Under the pieces are notes generated by a model that was not told the origin of the DNA, made no database searches, and worked only from the letters and a program-made list of their open reading frames with translations. Both the position numbers and the translations under genes were made by a program. A DNA stretch of 64,000 bases. It comes from Humidesulfovibrio sp. Its GTDB lineage: Bacteria; Desulfobacterota; Desulfovibrionia; Desulfovibrionales; Desulfovibrionaceae. Location: positions 124,001 to 188,000 of the forward strand of contig JARLHQ010000028.1 in assembly GCA_031292175.1 (NCBI GenBank), in the 5' to 3' direction. Every line of letters starts with the position of its first letter. Position 1 is the first letter of the stretch. This document shows positions 17,431 to 26,613 of this stretch, in pieces.

Positions 17431-19539
17431 TTAGGACTTAAGGCCCAGCAGGGTTTGGAACATCGAGTCAGCCGTGGTGATGAGCTTCGCGGCCGCGGTG
17501 TAGGCATGCTGGTACTTAATGAGGTTGGTCATCTCCTCGTCCAGGTTGACGCCGGAAACAGACTGCTGCTGGTCATTCAGGTCCGTGGCCAAGGTGTTCG
17601 TATACTGATACTTATACTTGGCCTGTGCGGTATCGGAACCGACCTTGCTCACCAGGCCGGAGTAGTAGCCGCTGATGGTCTGGCTCACCGTGCCACCGCG
17701 CAGGGTGGAGATGCTGACCTTGTCGTTCAAGAGGCCGGCGATGGCCTTGGCCGTGGTGCTATCGCCGGAATTGGCCACCCCCGCACCGTCCACGTGCCCC
17801 GCGCAGATGTTGTCGAGGTTTGTGGTGATGGCTGTGTTGATCCCAAGGTCTGAGGCCTTGGATCCCGTGAAATAGGTATTGAGCCCCAAGGCGGCATAGA
17901 GCCCGGAGGTGTCCGTGCCCATGTTGAACGAGCACCCGGAAGCGGCGGTAATGGTCAACTTGTGGTTCACGATGGAGGCGTTGAGATAGCCGCCGTAGGT
18001 CTTGTTCACCGCCGCGGCCACGTCATCCAGGCTGTTGGTGGCGGGGTTGAAATTGAGGCCCGAGGCGTTGGAGCTGAAATCGATGGCTCCGCCCGTGATC
18101 TCAAGCCCGGTGCTGTTCTTATAGATATACAGAAACGCGCTGCCAGATGTCAGCTTGCTGCCATAGGTCAGCCCGCAGCTGTTGCTGCCCAGGGCCATGT
18201 TGTCGTGCTTCACAGAATAGGTGCCGGAAACCGAGGTCTCCTTGTCCAGGCCAGTGCCCTGACTGTGGATGCGGTTGACCTCCCAGGCCAGCGAGCTGGA
18301 AAGAGAGTTGAGTTGTTCCTGGTAGTTCCCCAGATAGTCGTTCTTATAACTGCACAAGGCGGAAAGAGTCCCGCCTGTCAACCGCTTGGTGTCCTGAGTG
18401 CCCGAGGTGTCTGTGAACGGGGTGATGTTCTCCTTGGTGGAGGTGTTCTCGTTCCAGTACAGCGCGCGCATGGGGGTAATGGTGAACTTGTCGCCCACGG
18501 AAAGGCTCGAATTTGGCACGGCGCTTGAGTTGGAGCTGGCGCCGAACCAGACGGACAGTTCGCCCACATTGGTGGCGGTGTCTTGGGTGCGGGCGGAGTA
18601 TACCAGGGGCTTGCCGTTCGAACCGGTCAGCCAAGTCTTGCCGCCATCGACGGAGACGTTGAATTGGGCCGCGCTTGCTCCGCTCGACACATTGCCGGCC
18701 TTGACCACCTTCAGGGTGTAATCCTGCGTGTCGCTGCCGCCAAAGTAGACGCTGCCAGTAAAGCTTGAGCCGCCAGTGAGCGCGGAGGTGGCCTGCGGGC
18801 TATCGTAGGAGATGGAGAAGGAGTCCGCGCCGGAGACGAGGGTCTGCCCCGCCTTGGTGGTAATAGTGATGCTGTTGTCACTGCCAGTGATGTAGTTGAT
18901 ATCCATGTAGCTGGAAAGGGACCGAACCAGGGCGGAACGTGAATCTTCCAGGTTGCTGGTGCCGGCGGAGGTGGAGGATATCTGCTTGTTGAGTGCGGCG
19001 ACCTGCTTCAGGATGCTGTTGACCTCAGTCACCTGCTGCTGAATGGCGCTGTCCGTCTGTTGCGACTGGGTGGTCAGGTCGGATTGCATCTGGCTCAAGG
19101 TGGAGACAAGGGTCTGGCTGCTCGTCAGGACGGAGTTGCGGCTGCTGGCGTCGCTAGTGGCCGAGGTCAGACTGGACCACTTGGAGAAGAAGCTCTGCAG
19201 GGTGTTGGACAGGCCATAGCCGGAAGACTCGTTGAACAGGCTCTCCGTGTTGGAGAGATTGGTGTACAGAGAATTCCAGCGATCACGCATGGTCGCCTGG
19301 TCGTAGTACTGATTCTCAATGTACTGATCATAGGAGCGCTGGACGCTCTCCGCCCAAACACCGGTGCCGAGGCTCCCGCCTGAAGTGTCGACGGTATAGG
19401 ACTCGGCGAAATTGACGGTTTTCCGGCTGTAGCCCGTGGTGTCGACATTGGCGATGTTGTCGCTGGTGACGGAGATGGCCGTCTGGGCAACGCCAAGCGC
19501 TGACTTGCCCGTATTCAATATCGAGGTCAGGCCGGACAT
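17431..19539 (-). CDS. flgK: flagellar hook-associated protein 1 (FlgK)
   Basis: First hook-filament junction protein. 702 residues. N terminus SGLTSILNTGKSALGVAQ, then NIANVDTTGYSRKTVNF, the common rod/hook signature; C terminus VSGVNLDEEMTNLIKYQHAYTAAAKLI, typical of FlgK. The middle holds an enlarged Ser/Gly-rich region with VSVDGGKTWLTG, similar to a motif in FlgL, suggesting related surface modules. Its ATG directly follows the flgN stop, so translation is likely coupled with its chaperone. Confidence 0.96.
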   Translation of the reverse strand: MSGLTSILNTGKSALGVAQTAISVTSDNIANVDTTGYSRKTVNFAESYTVDTSGGSLGTGVWAESVQRSYDQYIENQYYDQATMRDRWNSLYTNLSNTESLFNESSGYGLSNTLQSFFSKWSSLTSATSDASSRNSVLTSSQTLVSTLSQMQSDLTTQSQQTDSAIQQQVTEVNSILKQVAALNKQISSTSAGTSNLEDSRSALVRSLSSYMDINYITGSDNSITITTKAGQTLVSGADSFSISYDSPQATSALTGGSSFTGSVYFGGSDTQDYTLKVVKAGNVSSGASAAQFNVSVDGGKTWLTGSNGKPLVYSARTQDTATNVGELSVWFGASSNSSAVPNSSLSVGDKFTITPMRALYWNENTSTKENITPFTDTSGTQDTKRLTGGTLSALCSYKNDYLGNYQEQLNSLSSSLAWEVNRIHSQGTGLDKETSVSGTYSVKHDNMALGSNSCGLTYGSKLTSGSAFLYIYKNSTGLEITGGAIDFSSNASGLNFNPATNSLDDVAAAVNKTYGGYLNASIVNHKLTITAASGCSFNMGTDTSGLYAALGLNTYFTGSKASDLGINTAITTNLDNICAGHVDGAGVANSGDSTTAKAIAGLLNDKVSISTLRGGTVSQTISGYYSGLVSKVGSDTAQAKYKYQYTNTLATDLNDQQQSVSGVNLDEEMTNLIKYQHAYTAAAKLITTADSMFQTLLGLKS

Positions 19540-20031
19540 TTATGACCTCCCGCGGAACACACTGGCCTGCGGCTGAATGCTCTTGGCAAAGCGTCCGCGC
19601 CGGGAATACAGGTCCGACTTCCCCGGCTCGATGGCCTGGTGCAACTGCTTGAGGAGCTTCAGGCTCTGATCATACAGCCCCATGGCGAGCTGGCGGTTCT
19701 TGTCCGCCTGTATGGCGCAAACCTGCTCCGCGCGGTCCAGGTCCATCAGCTGATCGCTCAACTTCTGAGCGTCTTCGCCGTTCAGGGTCTCCACCACTTC
19801 ATGCACGCGCTTCTTGCCTGGATAGGCCGTTTCAATCTTCGCGCGCAGGCTCTTCCGTTCAAGGGCGATCTGCCGCATGAGTTCCTGAATGGAAATTTCG
19901 AGGGCGCTGACGTCATGAGGTCTGCGCTCGCACAGATCGGCAAATTCTTCTTCCAAAAGAGAGGACAGGAGTTCCAGCGCCCGTGTCTGCCGGGATAAAT
20001 TTTCCTGGATGCTCTGGATCATGGTGCTCAC
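19540..20031 (-). CDS. flgN: flagellar chaperone FlgN
   Basis: Export chaperone for FlgK and FlgL. 163 residues, almost wholly helical (SRQTRALELLSSLLEEEFADL; ELMRQIALERKSLRAKIE), which suits the family; the C-terminal third carries basic residues (SRRGRFAKS). Placed directly before its client flgK, touching it. Confidence 0.85.
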   Translation of the reverse strand: MSTMIQSIQENLSRQTRALELLSSLLEEEFADLCERRPHDVSALEISIQELMRQIALERKSLRAKIETAYPGKKRVHEVVETLNGEDAQKLSDQLMDLDRAEQVCAIQADKNRQLAMGLYDQSLKLLKQLHQAIEPGKSDLYSRRGRFAKSIQPQASVFRGRS

Positions 20032-20131
20032 CCTCCCGCCCGCGGCCCGTCAGCCAGCATAAAAAAATCTTGCTATTTATTTACATTACGCAACTTCAAC
20101 AAACTGTCGGGTTCCATTTGAGGCCCCGATC

Positions 20132-21079
20132 CTACCCAGTGGTTGCAAATTTACGGCCAGTGCCCACGCTTGACGCCCGCCCCTTCTGATCATAGCCGGT
20201 CGTCTGGCTCTGCCCGGATCCGTAGCCGCTGGTCCCATATCCCGTTGTCCCGTAACCGGACGGTGTCTCCGCGCCGGATTCCTGGGCCGGTTGCTGGCTG
20301 TTTTCGAGCTGGCGCTGGTCGTAGTTCGACTCGATGCGGCGGGCCAAAGCCTCCACATCGGCCATGACCTCGCCGGGAACCGAAGCCGGCCGAACGGGCG
20401 CGGGGCCGGACAGCGCCGAGGACGAAGCCGAGGACGGGGTCGACAAGCTCTCATAGGCCCTGGGAGAGGTGATGATGTTGGTGTTCGCGGCCATCGGATT
20501 CGTGACAGGCGCCGAGCCCGCGATGTTGCCGGGTCGTCCGCCGCTGCCCATGGGCCGCTCGGGCGTCTTGTACATGGGCTTGGCCAGAGAACCCGTGGTG
20601 GTCTTGGCGCTCGACCGGGTCAGGGTGGAGCTGTCCGTGGCCAAACCCGCCATGCTGCCGACCGCGCCATTCTTGGCGTTCGCGGCGCCGGATTCCAGGA
20701 TCTGGATACCCACCTTGCCCGGGGTCTTGGCGGTGTTCTTGATCTTGTCCTTGAGCTGCTTGTAGAGCATGTCGCCCAGACCGATGCCGCCGTCGCTCGC
20801 GAGCTTTTCCGAAAAATCGCGGTCGAACATTGAGCGGTACATGTCCTCCTGGGGAGAATGCAGCGGATCGCCCTTTGGAATGGTGGCACGCATCTGCTCC
20901 CACATCTTGCTCAGGAATACGGCTTCAAAGTCGGCGCAGGCCTTGCGCAACTTCTGCTGGCTGCCCTGCCCCGGCGTAAGGTCATTCTTCAAACGGTCCA
21001 TTTGCCGCCGCAGCGCGATGAGTTCGCTCTCCTGGGCCTTCTTGCTGGCCACGGAGGCGTCCTGCGAGATGTCTGTCAT
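20132..21079 (-). CDS. flgJ: flagellar rod-binding protein (FlgJ N-terminal type)
   Basis: Rod-cap function: 315 residues with the rod-binding domain at about 45-110 (ACADFEAVFLSKMWEQMRAT; DMYRSMFDRDFSEKLA; GIGLGDMLYKQL). There is no muramidase domain as in enteric FlgJ; instead the tail from 120 to 315 is Ser/Thr/Ala/Pro-rich low complexity and ends in repeated GYGT/GYGS units. Another protein must open the cell wall for the rod. Between flgI and flgN in the operon. Confidence 0.88.
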   Translation of the reverse strand: MTDISQDASVASKKAQESELIALRRQMDRLKNDLTPGQGSQQKLRKACADFEAVFLSKMWEQMRATIPKGDPLHSPQEDMYRSMFDRDFSEKLASDGGIGLGDMLYKQLKDKIKNTAKTPGKVGIQILESGAANAKNGAVGSMAGLATDSSTLTRSSAKTTTGSLAKPMYKTPERPMGSGGRPGNIAGSAPVTNPMAANTNIITSPRAYESLSTPSSASSSALSGPAPVRPASVPGEVMADVEALARRIESNYDQRQLENSQQPAQESGAETPSGYGTTGYGTSGYGSGQSQTTGYDQKGRASSVGTGRKFATTG

Positions 21080-21082
21080 GGC

Positions 21083-22228
21083 TTAGATGACCTCCAGATC
21101 CGCGTGCAGCGACCCGGCCGTCTTAAGTGAGCGCAGGATGGAGATAAGGTCGCGCGGGGTTGCGCCCACGGAGTTCAGCCCATCCACCAACTCCTGCAGG
21201 GACGCGCCTTCCATGAGCATGAGCCGGTTGTTCTGCACCGTCACTTTCAGGTTGGTCTGCGGGGTTGTGGTTGTCTGCCCCTGGGAGAACGGATTGGGCT
21301 GGCTCACCTGGGGGGTCTCGGACACGACGATCTGCAGATTGCCGTGGGCCACGGCGACCTTGGTCAAGCGCACGTTGCCGCCCATGACCACCGTGCCGGT
21401 CTTTTCATCCACAATCACGCGGGCGCGGGAATCAGGCGAAACGTCCAGATTTTCCAGCGAGGCCATGAGCGGCACGAGGTTATTCTGGAACTTCGCAGGA
21501 ATATCCATTTGAATAGTGGACGCGTCCATAGCCTTGGCGTAGGGGCCGCCCACAGCGCCATTGATGCGCCGCACAACCTGCATGGCGGTGCCGAAGTCCG
21601 GGGTGCCGGAAAGATTGATGGTGAGGTTGTCCTGCTTGTTGAACTGGAAGGGCACCTCGCGCTCGATAATGGCCCCGTTGGGGATGCGGGCCACGGTGGT
21701 GATGTTCATTTGGGCCGTGGCGGCCTGGCCTCCAGCGGAAAAGCCGCCGACGGTCATGGAGCCTTGGGCGATGGCGTAGACGCGGCCATCCAGACCGCGC
21801 AAGGGCGTCAGGAGCAGCACCCCGCCCAGGAGGCTCTTGGCGTCGCCCATGGAGGAGACGGTCACGTCAATGGTGGACCCGGGGCGCGTCGAGGACGGCA
21901 TCTTCGCCGTGACCATAACCGCCGCAGTGTTCTTGGGCTTAAGCGAGCTGGCGGTGACGGAGACGCCCATCTTCTCCAGCATGTTGGTCAAGGAGCGGAT
22001 GGTGAATTCCGAGGTTGTGCCGTCGCCCGTGCCGGAAAGTCCGACCACCAGGCCATAGCCCACGAGATCGTTGTTGCGCATGCCGCTGAAACTGGCGATG
22101 TCCTTGAGCCGCACGGCATGGGCCGGCGCCACGCCCGCCAGAATCATCACCGAGAGGCACAAGAGTATCACCGCCAGGGTGCGGGTCTTTTCGCCTTTGC
22201 GTCCGTGGGGAAGCTGTTCACAAAGCAT
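21083..22228 (-). CDS. flgI: flagellar P-ring protein FlgI
   Basis: Periplasmic P-ring subunit around the rod. 381 residues: a signal peptide (hydrophobic [17 protein letters not shown] ending AHA) then [20 protein letters not shown], and a conserved end [20 protein letters not shown]. The start at 22228 is chosen because GGAGGTCCTC stands directly upstream; the frame extends seven codons further. Follows flgH by 23 bases. Confidence 0.97.
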   Translation of the reverse strand: MLCEQLPHGRKGEKTRTLAVILLCLSVMILAGVAPAHAVRLKDIASFSGMRNNDLVGYGLVVGLSGTGDGTTSEFTIRSLTNMLEKMGVSVTASSLKPKNTAAVMVTAKMPSSTRPGSTIDVTVSSMGDAKSLLGGVLLLTPLRGLDGRVYAIAQGSMTVGGFSAGGQAATAQMNITTVARIPNGAIIEREVPFQFNKQDNLTINLSGTPDFGTAMQVVRRINGAVGGPYAKAMDASTIQMDIPAKFQNNLVPLMASLENLDVSPDSRARVIVDEKTGTVVMGGNVRLTKVAVAHGNLQIVVSETPQVSQPNPFSQGQTTTTPQTNLKVTVQNNRLMLMEGASLQELVDGLNSVGATPRDLISILRSLKTAGSLHADLEVI

Positions 22229-22251
22229 GAGGACCTCCAAAAGGCTCAAAA

Positions 22252-22941
22252 CTAGAACGGCCAGATGTTGTCGAGCAGTCTCGACATCCAGCCGCTACGC
22301 TGCTTGTCGGCCAATGCGCCCTGGCCATAGACCTCGATGCGCGCGTCGGCCAGGGCCGAGGACGGCACGGTATTCTTTGCGTCGATGTCGCGCTGCCGCA
22401 CCAGGCCGCGCACCACCAGGATCTGCGTTTCATCATTGATGCGGATCTGGCGCGCGCCCTCCACCTGCAGGACATGGCTCGGCAGAATGCGAATGACGCG
22501 GGTGGCCACAATGGCGGTCAGGGTGGACTGAGCCTTGGTATCGCCCGAGGTCGTCAGCGAACTGTCGCTGCTGGTGCCAACTCCGGACCCGAGTCCGAGG
22601 GCTCCGGGAATGACGCCTGCCGCGGACTTGTAGAGGCCCTTCGGGCTCGCCGTAATGCCGTACGCGTTGGTGTTGGTCTTTGTAGACGTGGTGTTGGCCT
22701 TGTGCTCGCCGGTGGTGGTCTCCGTGACCGTGACCATGACGATGTCGCCCACCTTGTTGGCGCGGTTGTCGTCGAACAGGAAGTCCGACTGGCCGGCCTC
22801 AAAGAGCGACCCCGGATTGTTCACGGGCTCCGGCTCGATGTTGTTCAGCTGGGTAAGCACCGGCTCGGGCATGGGCTTCTGCTCCGCCGCGCACCCGCTC
22901 AGCAGGACCAGAAGACTGAAAGCCGCAATGCGCTTTTGCAT
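22252..22941 (-). CDS. flgH: flagellar L-ring lipoprotein FlgH
   Basis: Outer-membrane L-ring subunit. 229 residues: signal peptide with lipobox LSGC (lipidated Cys17), then [36 protein letters not shown] and the C-terminal [23 protein letters not shown]. Start at 22941 with GAGG upstream; the frame continues nine codons but that start lacks a binding site and would break the signal peptide. Confidence 0.96.
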   Translation of the reverse strand: MQKRIAAFSLLVLLSGCAAEQKPMPEPVLTQLNNIEPEPVNNPGSLFEAGQSDFLFDDNRANKVGDIVMVTVTETTTGEHKANTTSTKTNTNAYGITASPKGLYKSAAGVIPGALGLGSGVGTSSDSSLTTSGDTKAQSTLTAIVATRVIRILPSHVLQVEGARQIRINDETQILVVRGLVRQRDIDAKNTVPSSALADARIEVYGQGALADKQRSGWMSRLLDNIWPF

Positions 22942-22976
22942 GGTCAATACCTCGGTGTTTGGCCGCATCCGCTACT

Positions 22977-23984
22977 CTATCGGACCAGCACGGTGTCTTG
23001 GTCCTGGACGGTGGCCATGATCTTTCTTTTACTTTGCAAGTTGCGGACCTCGATCCGCTGCCCGATGCCTCCGTCGGCCAGGGCCTCGGCCTTGACCTGC
23101 AGACGGATGTTGTCTCCCTCGAACACCAGATTCACCTTGTCGCCCCGAGCGATGACGGGCACGGGCTCAATATCTGACATTCGGATCACCTGATCCACGC
23201 CCACGCCCCGCACCATGCGCCACGGGCCACCGGTGCCGTCCCAGGAGTTCTCGTTGAAGGCCAGGTTGCAGCGCTTGAACTTCACATATGAAAGGTTCAA
23301 GGGTTCCTGACGGTTCAGAGGGCGCGCGAGCACGGGCAACGCCCGCCAGACATTGACAAAAGCCGAGGCGGAATAGCGGCGTATCACCTTGCCATCGCTC
23401 CCCCGCATCTCAAACAGCAGGTTCACGCGGCCGGGCTTCAGCGGACTTGAGGGCAAAACCGCAAGCTGGTCGCGCTCATTGCTCAGAAAAATGTAGTCCG
23501 GCCCATGGAGATCCTTGATATCCAGTTCGCCGCTGAAGGCGGGGCCACGGGCTGTCAAAAAGTCGACGACATGCTGCATGATGTCCGCGCCATCGATGAC
23601 CTTGCCGCCGCGCTGCACCACGAGTTGGGTAGGCAGGGCGCAGGCGCCCGCGATGTCCTCCGCGTAGTAACGCAGCATGGCGAGCAGCTTGTCGCGCGAA
23701 AGGGCCATTTGCCGCCCTGTGCGTTCCGGCGCGTTCCACAACGGCCTTGAGGCCAGCGCCTGCCATGCGCTGGCTGGCATGTCGCCCTGAGGTGTTGCGA
23801 TATCGCCCAAAAGAACCATCGGGCCATGGACGCACGCGGCATTTTTGATTTGCAGCCACCAGCCCTGGCGCATTTCCACGGCCTGGGCGGAGACGGTCGG
23901 AACGAGCAGACAAATAGCCAGAGCCAGGATCGTGAAGACCCGGCGGAGTGGCGCGAAGCGCCCCTGTGTGCCGATGCCGAACAT
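22977..23984 (-). CDS. flgA: flagellar P-ring assembly chaperone FlgA
   Basis: Periplasmic chaperone for FlgI assembly. 335 residues, with an N-terminal signal peptide (VFTILALAICLLVPTVSAQA), a less conserved middle, and the SAF-like C-terminal part typical of FlgA (VIRMSDIEPVPVIARGDKVN, then GGIGQRIEVRNLQSKRKIMA, with the last residues DTVLVR). GGAG precedes the ATG. Between flgG and flgH. Confidence 0.93.
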   Translation of the reverse strand: MFGIGTQGRFAPLRRVFTILALAICLLVPTVSAQAVEMRQGWWLQIKNAACVHGPMVLLGDIATPQGDMPASAWQALASRPLWNAPERTGRQMALSRDKLLAMLRYYAEDIAGACALPTQLVVQRGGKVIDGADIMQHVVDFLTARGPAFSGELDIKDLHGPDYIFLSNERDQLAVLPSSPLKPGRVNLLFEMRGSDGKVIRRYSASAFVNVWRALPVLARPLNRQEPLNLSYVKFKRCNLAFNENSWDGTGGPWRMVRGVGVDQVIRMSDIEPVPVIARGDKVNLVFEGDNIRLQVKAEALADGGIGQRIEVRNLQSKRKIMATVQDQDTVLVR

Positions 23985-24004
23985 GTTCCCTTCTCCCGTG
24001 CTTC

Positions 24005-24787
24005 TTAGCGCTTCACATTGATTGCGGTTTGCAACATGGAGTCCGAGGTGGTCATGGACTTGGAGTTCACCTCGTAGGCCCTCTGGCCGATGATCAGGCC
24101 GACCATCTCATCAACCATCTCGACGTTCGACGTTTCCAGGTAGCCCTGGGCCAGGGTGCCGAAGTTGGTGTCGCCCGGGGTGCCCTGGGTGGCGGCGCCG
24201 CTGCCGTCGGTCTCCACATAGAGATTGCGGCCCGTAGCCTTCAGGCCTTCCGGGTTCACGAAGTTGTAGGTGGTGAGGTCCGCGCCGGCGATCTCCACGC
24301 CGTTGGCGTCCAGGGCGGAGATGCGGCCCTTCTCCGAGATGGTCAGCGTGCTCGTGGTGGTGGGCACGGTGAATTCCGGCTGTAGCGGGTAGCCGTTGGC
24401 GTTGACGATGCGGCCATTGTTGTCGAGTTTGAAGTTGCCCGCGCGGGTGTAGACGTCGTTGCCGTTCTGGTCGAGCTTGAAGAAGCCCTGGCCTTCGATG
24501 GCGATGTCCAGCGTATTGCCCGTGTTGGAAAAACTGCCTTGGGAAAAGAACTTGTGCACCGTCACAGGGCGCACGCCCATGCCGACCTGATAGCCTGTAG
24601 GCAGACGGTTGCCTCCCTCGTTCAGGGTGCCGGCCACGGCCAGGGTCTGGTACATAAGATCCTCGAACTCGGCCCGGCTTTTCTTGAACGCCGTGGTGTT
24701 CACGTTGGCCAGGTTGTTCGAAATGACGTCGATGTTGGTCTGCTGCGCGACCATGCCGGTTGCGGAAGTCCAAAGTGAGCGCATCAT
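24005..24787 (-). CDS. flgG: flagellar distal rod protein FlgG
   Basis: Builds the distal rod. 260 residues, the standard FlgG length: MMRSLWTSATGMVAQQTNID, NLANVNTTAFKKSRAEFEDL, GFFKLDQNGNDVYTRAGNFK in the middle and VEMVDEMVGLIIGQRAYEVN at the end. AGGAGG precedes two consecutive ATGs (24787 and 24784). Directly after flgF. Confidence 0.98.
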   Translation of the reverse strand: MMRSLWTSATGMVAQQTNIDVISNNLANVNTTAFKKSRAEFEDLMYQTLAVAGTLNEGGNRLPTGYQVGMGVRPVTVHKFFSQGSFSNTGNTLDIAIEGQGFFKLDQNGNDVYTRAGNFKLDNNGRIVNANGYPLQPEFTVPTTTSTLTISEKGRISALDANGVEIAGADLTTYNFVNPEGLKATGRNLYVETDGSGAATQGTPGDTNFGTLAQGYLETSNVEMVDEMVGLIIGQRAYEVNSKSMTTSDSMLQTAINVKR

Positions 24788-24817
24788 GGGACGTTATCCT
24801 CCTGCGTAAATCGAGGC

Positions 24818-25600
24818 CTAGCTGATCTGGCCAACCTTGTTGATGACGAGAGATTCCATGCTGTCCGTGGTGGTCATGAGCTTCTGGTTAATTTCGAACG
24901 CGCGTTGCGCCTCCATCATGTTCACCATCTCGGAGACGACCTCCACGTTGGATTTTTCTAAAAAGCCTTGCTGCACGGTGGCATCCGTCACCGGGACTTC
25001 CGTCGCGCGGCTGCCCTTCCTGATTCTGAACGTGTTCTTCCCAACGCTTTCCAGGGATTTGGGATCAGAAACCCCCACGAGGTCCACGGTGCCTGCCTCA
25101 TCGCCGTCAACGGTAATGCGCCCATTGGAGTCGATTTCGACCCTCCCATTAGTAGGGAAGGTCACGGGGCTGCCGCCATTTCCCAGAACCTCGTAGCCCT
25201 GCTCGGTGATGAGCCGCCCGTCGTTGGTGAGCTTGAAGCTGCCGTCGCGGGTCATCATGTCGCCGTCCGGCGTGCGCACCTTGAAGTAGGCGTCGCCCGC
25301 GATGGCCAGATCCAAGGGGTTTCCGGTGGCCTGCAAAGAGCCCTGGCTCTGGTCAGCGTACTGTCCGCTCAACCGCGGCCGCGCCTGGACGTTGGCTTGG
25401 GGCCAGATCGAGCTCGCACGCAGATTCAGACGGTCGTCCGTCAAATAATCGGTGGCGAAGCGCTGAAAGGTATCCTGGAAGCCATAGGCCTGCTTTTTGA
25501 AGCCTGTCGTATTCACGTTCGCGAGATTATTAGAGATTGTATCGAGACGAATCTCATTCGACATGGCTCCGAAGAGCGCGCTGGACATACTTTCGCGCAT
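24818..25600 (-). CDS. flgF: flagellar proximal rod protein FlgF
   Basis: Proximal rod component. 260 residues: NEIRLDTISNNLANVNTTGF, GDAYFKVRTPDGDMMTRDGS, and VEVVSEMVNMMEAQRAFEIN near the C terminus. Start at 25600 with AGGAGG upstream; eight further codons are open but lack a site. First gene of the long flagellar operon, with a sigma54 promoter 28 bases upstream. Confidence 0.95.
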   Translation of the reverse strand: MRESMSSALFGAMSNEIRLDTISNNLANVNTTGFKKQAYGFQDTFQRFATDYLTDDRLNLRASSIWPQANVQARPRLSGQYADQSQGSLQATGNPLDLAIAGDAYFKVRTPDGDMMTRDGSFKLTNDGRLITEQGYEVLGNGGSPVTFPTNGRVEIDSNGRITVDGDEAGTVDLVGVSDPKSLESVGKNTFRIRKGSRATEVPVTDATVQQGFLEKSNVEVVSEMVNMMEAQRAFEINQKLMTTTDSMESLVINKVGQIS

Positions 25601-25627
25601 GGGATCCTCCTGATCTGCAGCCATTGA

Positions 25628-25643
25628 TGCAAAGACTGCGCCA
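25628..25643 (-). promoter_or_regulatory. sigma54 promoter of the flgF operon
   Basis: TGGCGCAGTCTTTGCA on the minus strand fits the -24/-12 consensus TGGCACG-N4-TTGCA with exact spacing. Its start site would fall shortly before the flgF ribosome binding site. Mid-class flagellar operons in this group commonly use RpoN. Confidence 0.7.
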
Positions 25644-25751
25644 GATCCCCTTTCCTCCCGCTGCCGACAACACCGCCCTTCCGGCCGACTGCGCCATCGA
25701 CCAACCCGCTAAGGCTTGTGAATATTCTGCTGGTCAAAGATTGGTTTTTCG

Positions 25752-25780
25752 TTGACAAGGTAGAAACGCCCGACTAGATA
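25752..25780 (+). promoter_or_regulatory. sigma70 promoter of tRNA-Gly
   Basis: TTGACA, 17 bases, then TAGATA; the start would be just before the tRNA at 25791. Confidence 0.65.
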
Positions 25781-25790
25781 GGCCGTGCGG

Positions 25791-25865
25791 GCGGGTGTAG
25801 CTCAATGGTAGAGTACGAGCTTCCCAAGCTCGGTGTTGCGGGTTCGATCCCCGTCACCCGCTCCA
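25791..25865 (+). tRNA. tRNA-Gly(CCC)
   Basis: 75 bases: acceptor GCGGGTG/CACCCGC, D arm GCTCAATGGTAGAGT, anticodon loop TTCCCAA giving CCC (codon GGG), T arm GCGGGTTCGATCCCCGT and an encoded CCA. Confidence 0.97.
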
Positions 25866-25912
25866 TGGCCTCAAGGATTCGACCGCCTGTACCTCGCCGG
25901 TTCCCGAGATAT

Positions 25913-25940
25913 GGTGGGCCTTTTGGTCCACTTTTTTGTT
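25913..25940 (+). terminator. terminator after tRNA-Gly
   Basis: GTGGGCC, TTTT loop, GGTCCAC (7 bp with one G-U pair) followed by TTTTTTGTTTG. It lies between tRNA-Gly and rimP. Confidence 0.8.
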
Positions 25941-25974
25941 TGTATTGGAACCGCTAGCTAAAGACGGTTTGTAA

Positions 25975-26460
25975 ATGACGCGCTCACCCCTGATAGAACG
26001 GCTCACCGGGATCATCAGCCCGGCCCTGGAACCTTTGGGCGTCACGCTCTGGGGCGTGGAATTCGCCTCGGCCGGCAGCCGCATGGTCGTGCGCGTGTTT
26101 ATCGACGCCGAGGACGGCGTGAGCATCGCCGCCTGCACCCGGGTAAGCCGGGCGCTGGGTGCGGTGTTCGACGCCGAGGACGCCCTGCCCGGGGCCTATG
26201 TGCTCGAAGTCTCCTCGCCGGGGCTGGAGCGCCGCTTCTTTTCCGCCGCGCAAATGGCCGCATACGCGGGCCAAGCGGTGGATGTCCGTCTTTTTGAGCC
26301 CCAGGACGGCCGCAGGCATCTGCGCGGGGCGCTGGTTGCCATTGAGGGTGAAGACATTATCATTGATGAGGCCGGCGTGGTGACACGCGTGGCCTTTGAC
26401 CGCTTGAAGGGCGCGCACCTCGTGCATGAATTTCCCGAAGTCGGGCTGGGGGCGAAGTAA
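25975..26460 (+). CDS. rimP: ribosome maturation factor RimP
   Basis: Needed for 30S subunit maturation. 161 residues: IISPALEPLGVTLWGVEF, RVFIDAEDGVSIAACTRVSR, and the conserved PGAYVLEVSSPGLERRFFSA region, then a C-terminal SH3-like domain. Heads the rimP-nusA-infB operon as in most bacteria. The ribosome binding site is poor and the true start could be slightly different, but ATG 25975 gives the family N terminus. Confidence 0.94.
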   Translation: MTRSPLIERLTGIISPALEPLGVTLWGVEFASAGSRMVVRVFIDAEDGVSIAACTRVSRALGAVFDAEDALPGAYVLEVSSPGLERRFFSAAQMAAYAGQAVDVRLFEPQDGRRHLRGALVAIEGEDIIIDEAGVVTRVAFDRLKGAHLVHEFPEVGLGAK

Positions 26461-26613
26461 CCGCCCCGCCGGACGCCGGTGGAACACGTTTTTTTGGACG
26501 GGCCGCACGGCCCCGTATGGCAGGCCGGGCATACCGGCCCCAATTGGCAGTAAGGACGCAGAATCTCGCGCCGGATGAGCCCACGCGGCCCCGGCGGCAC
26601 CGGAGGGAGCGCC

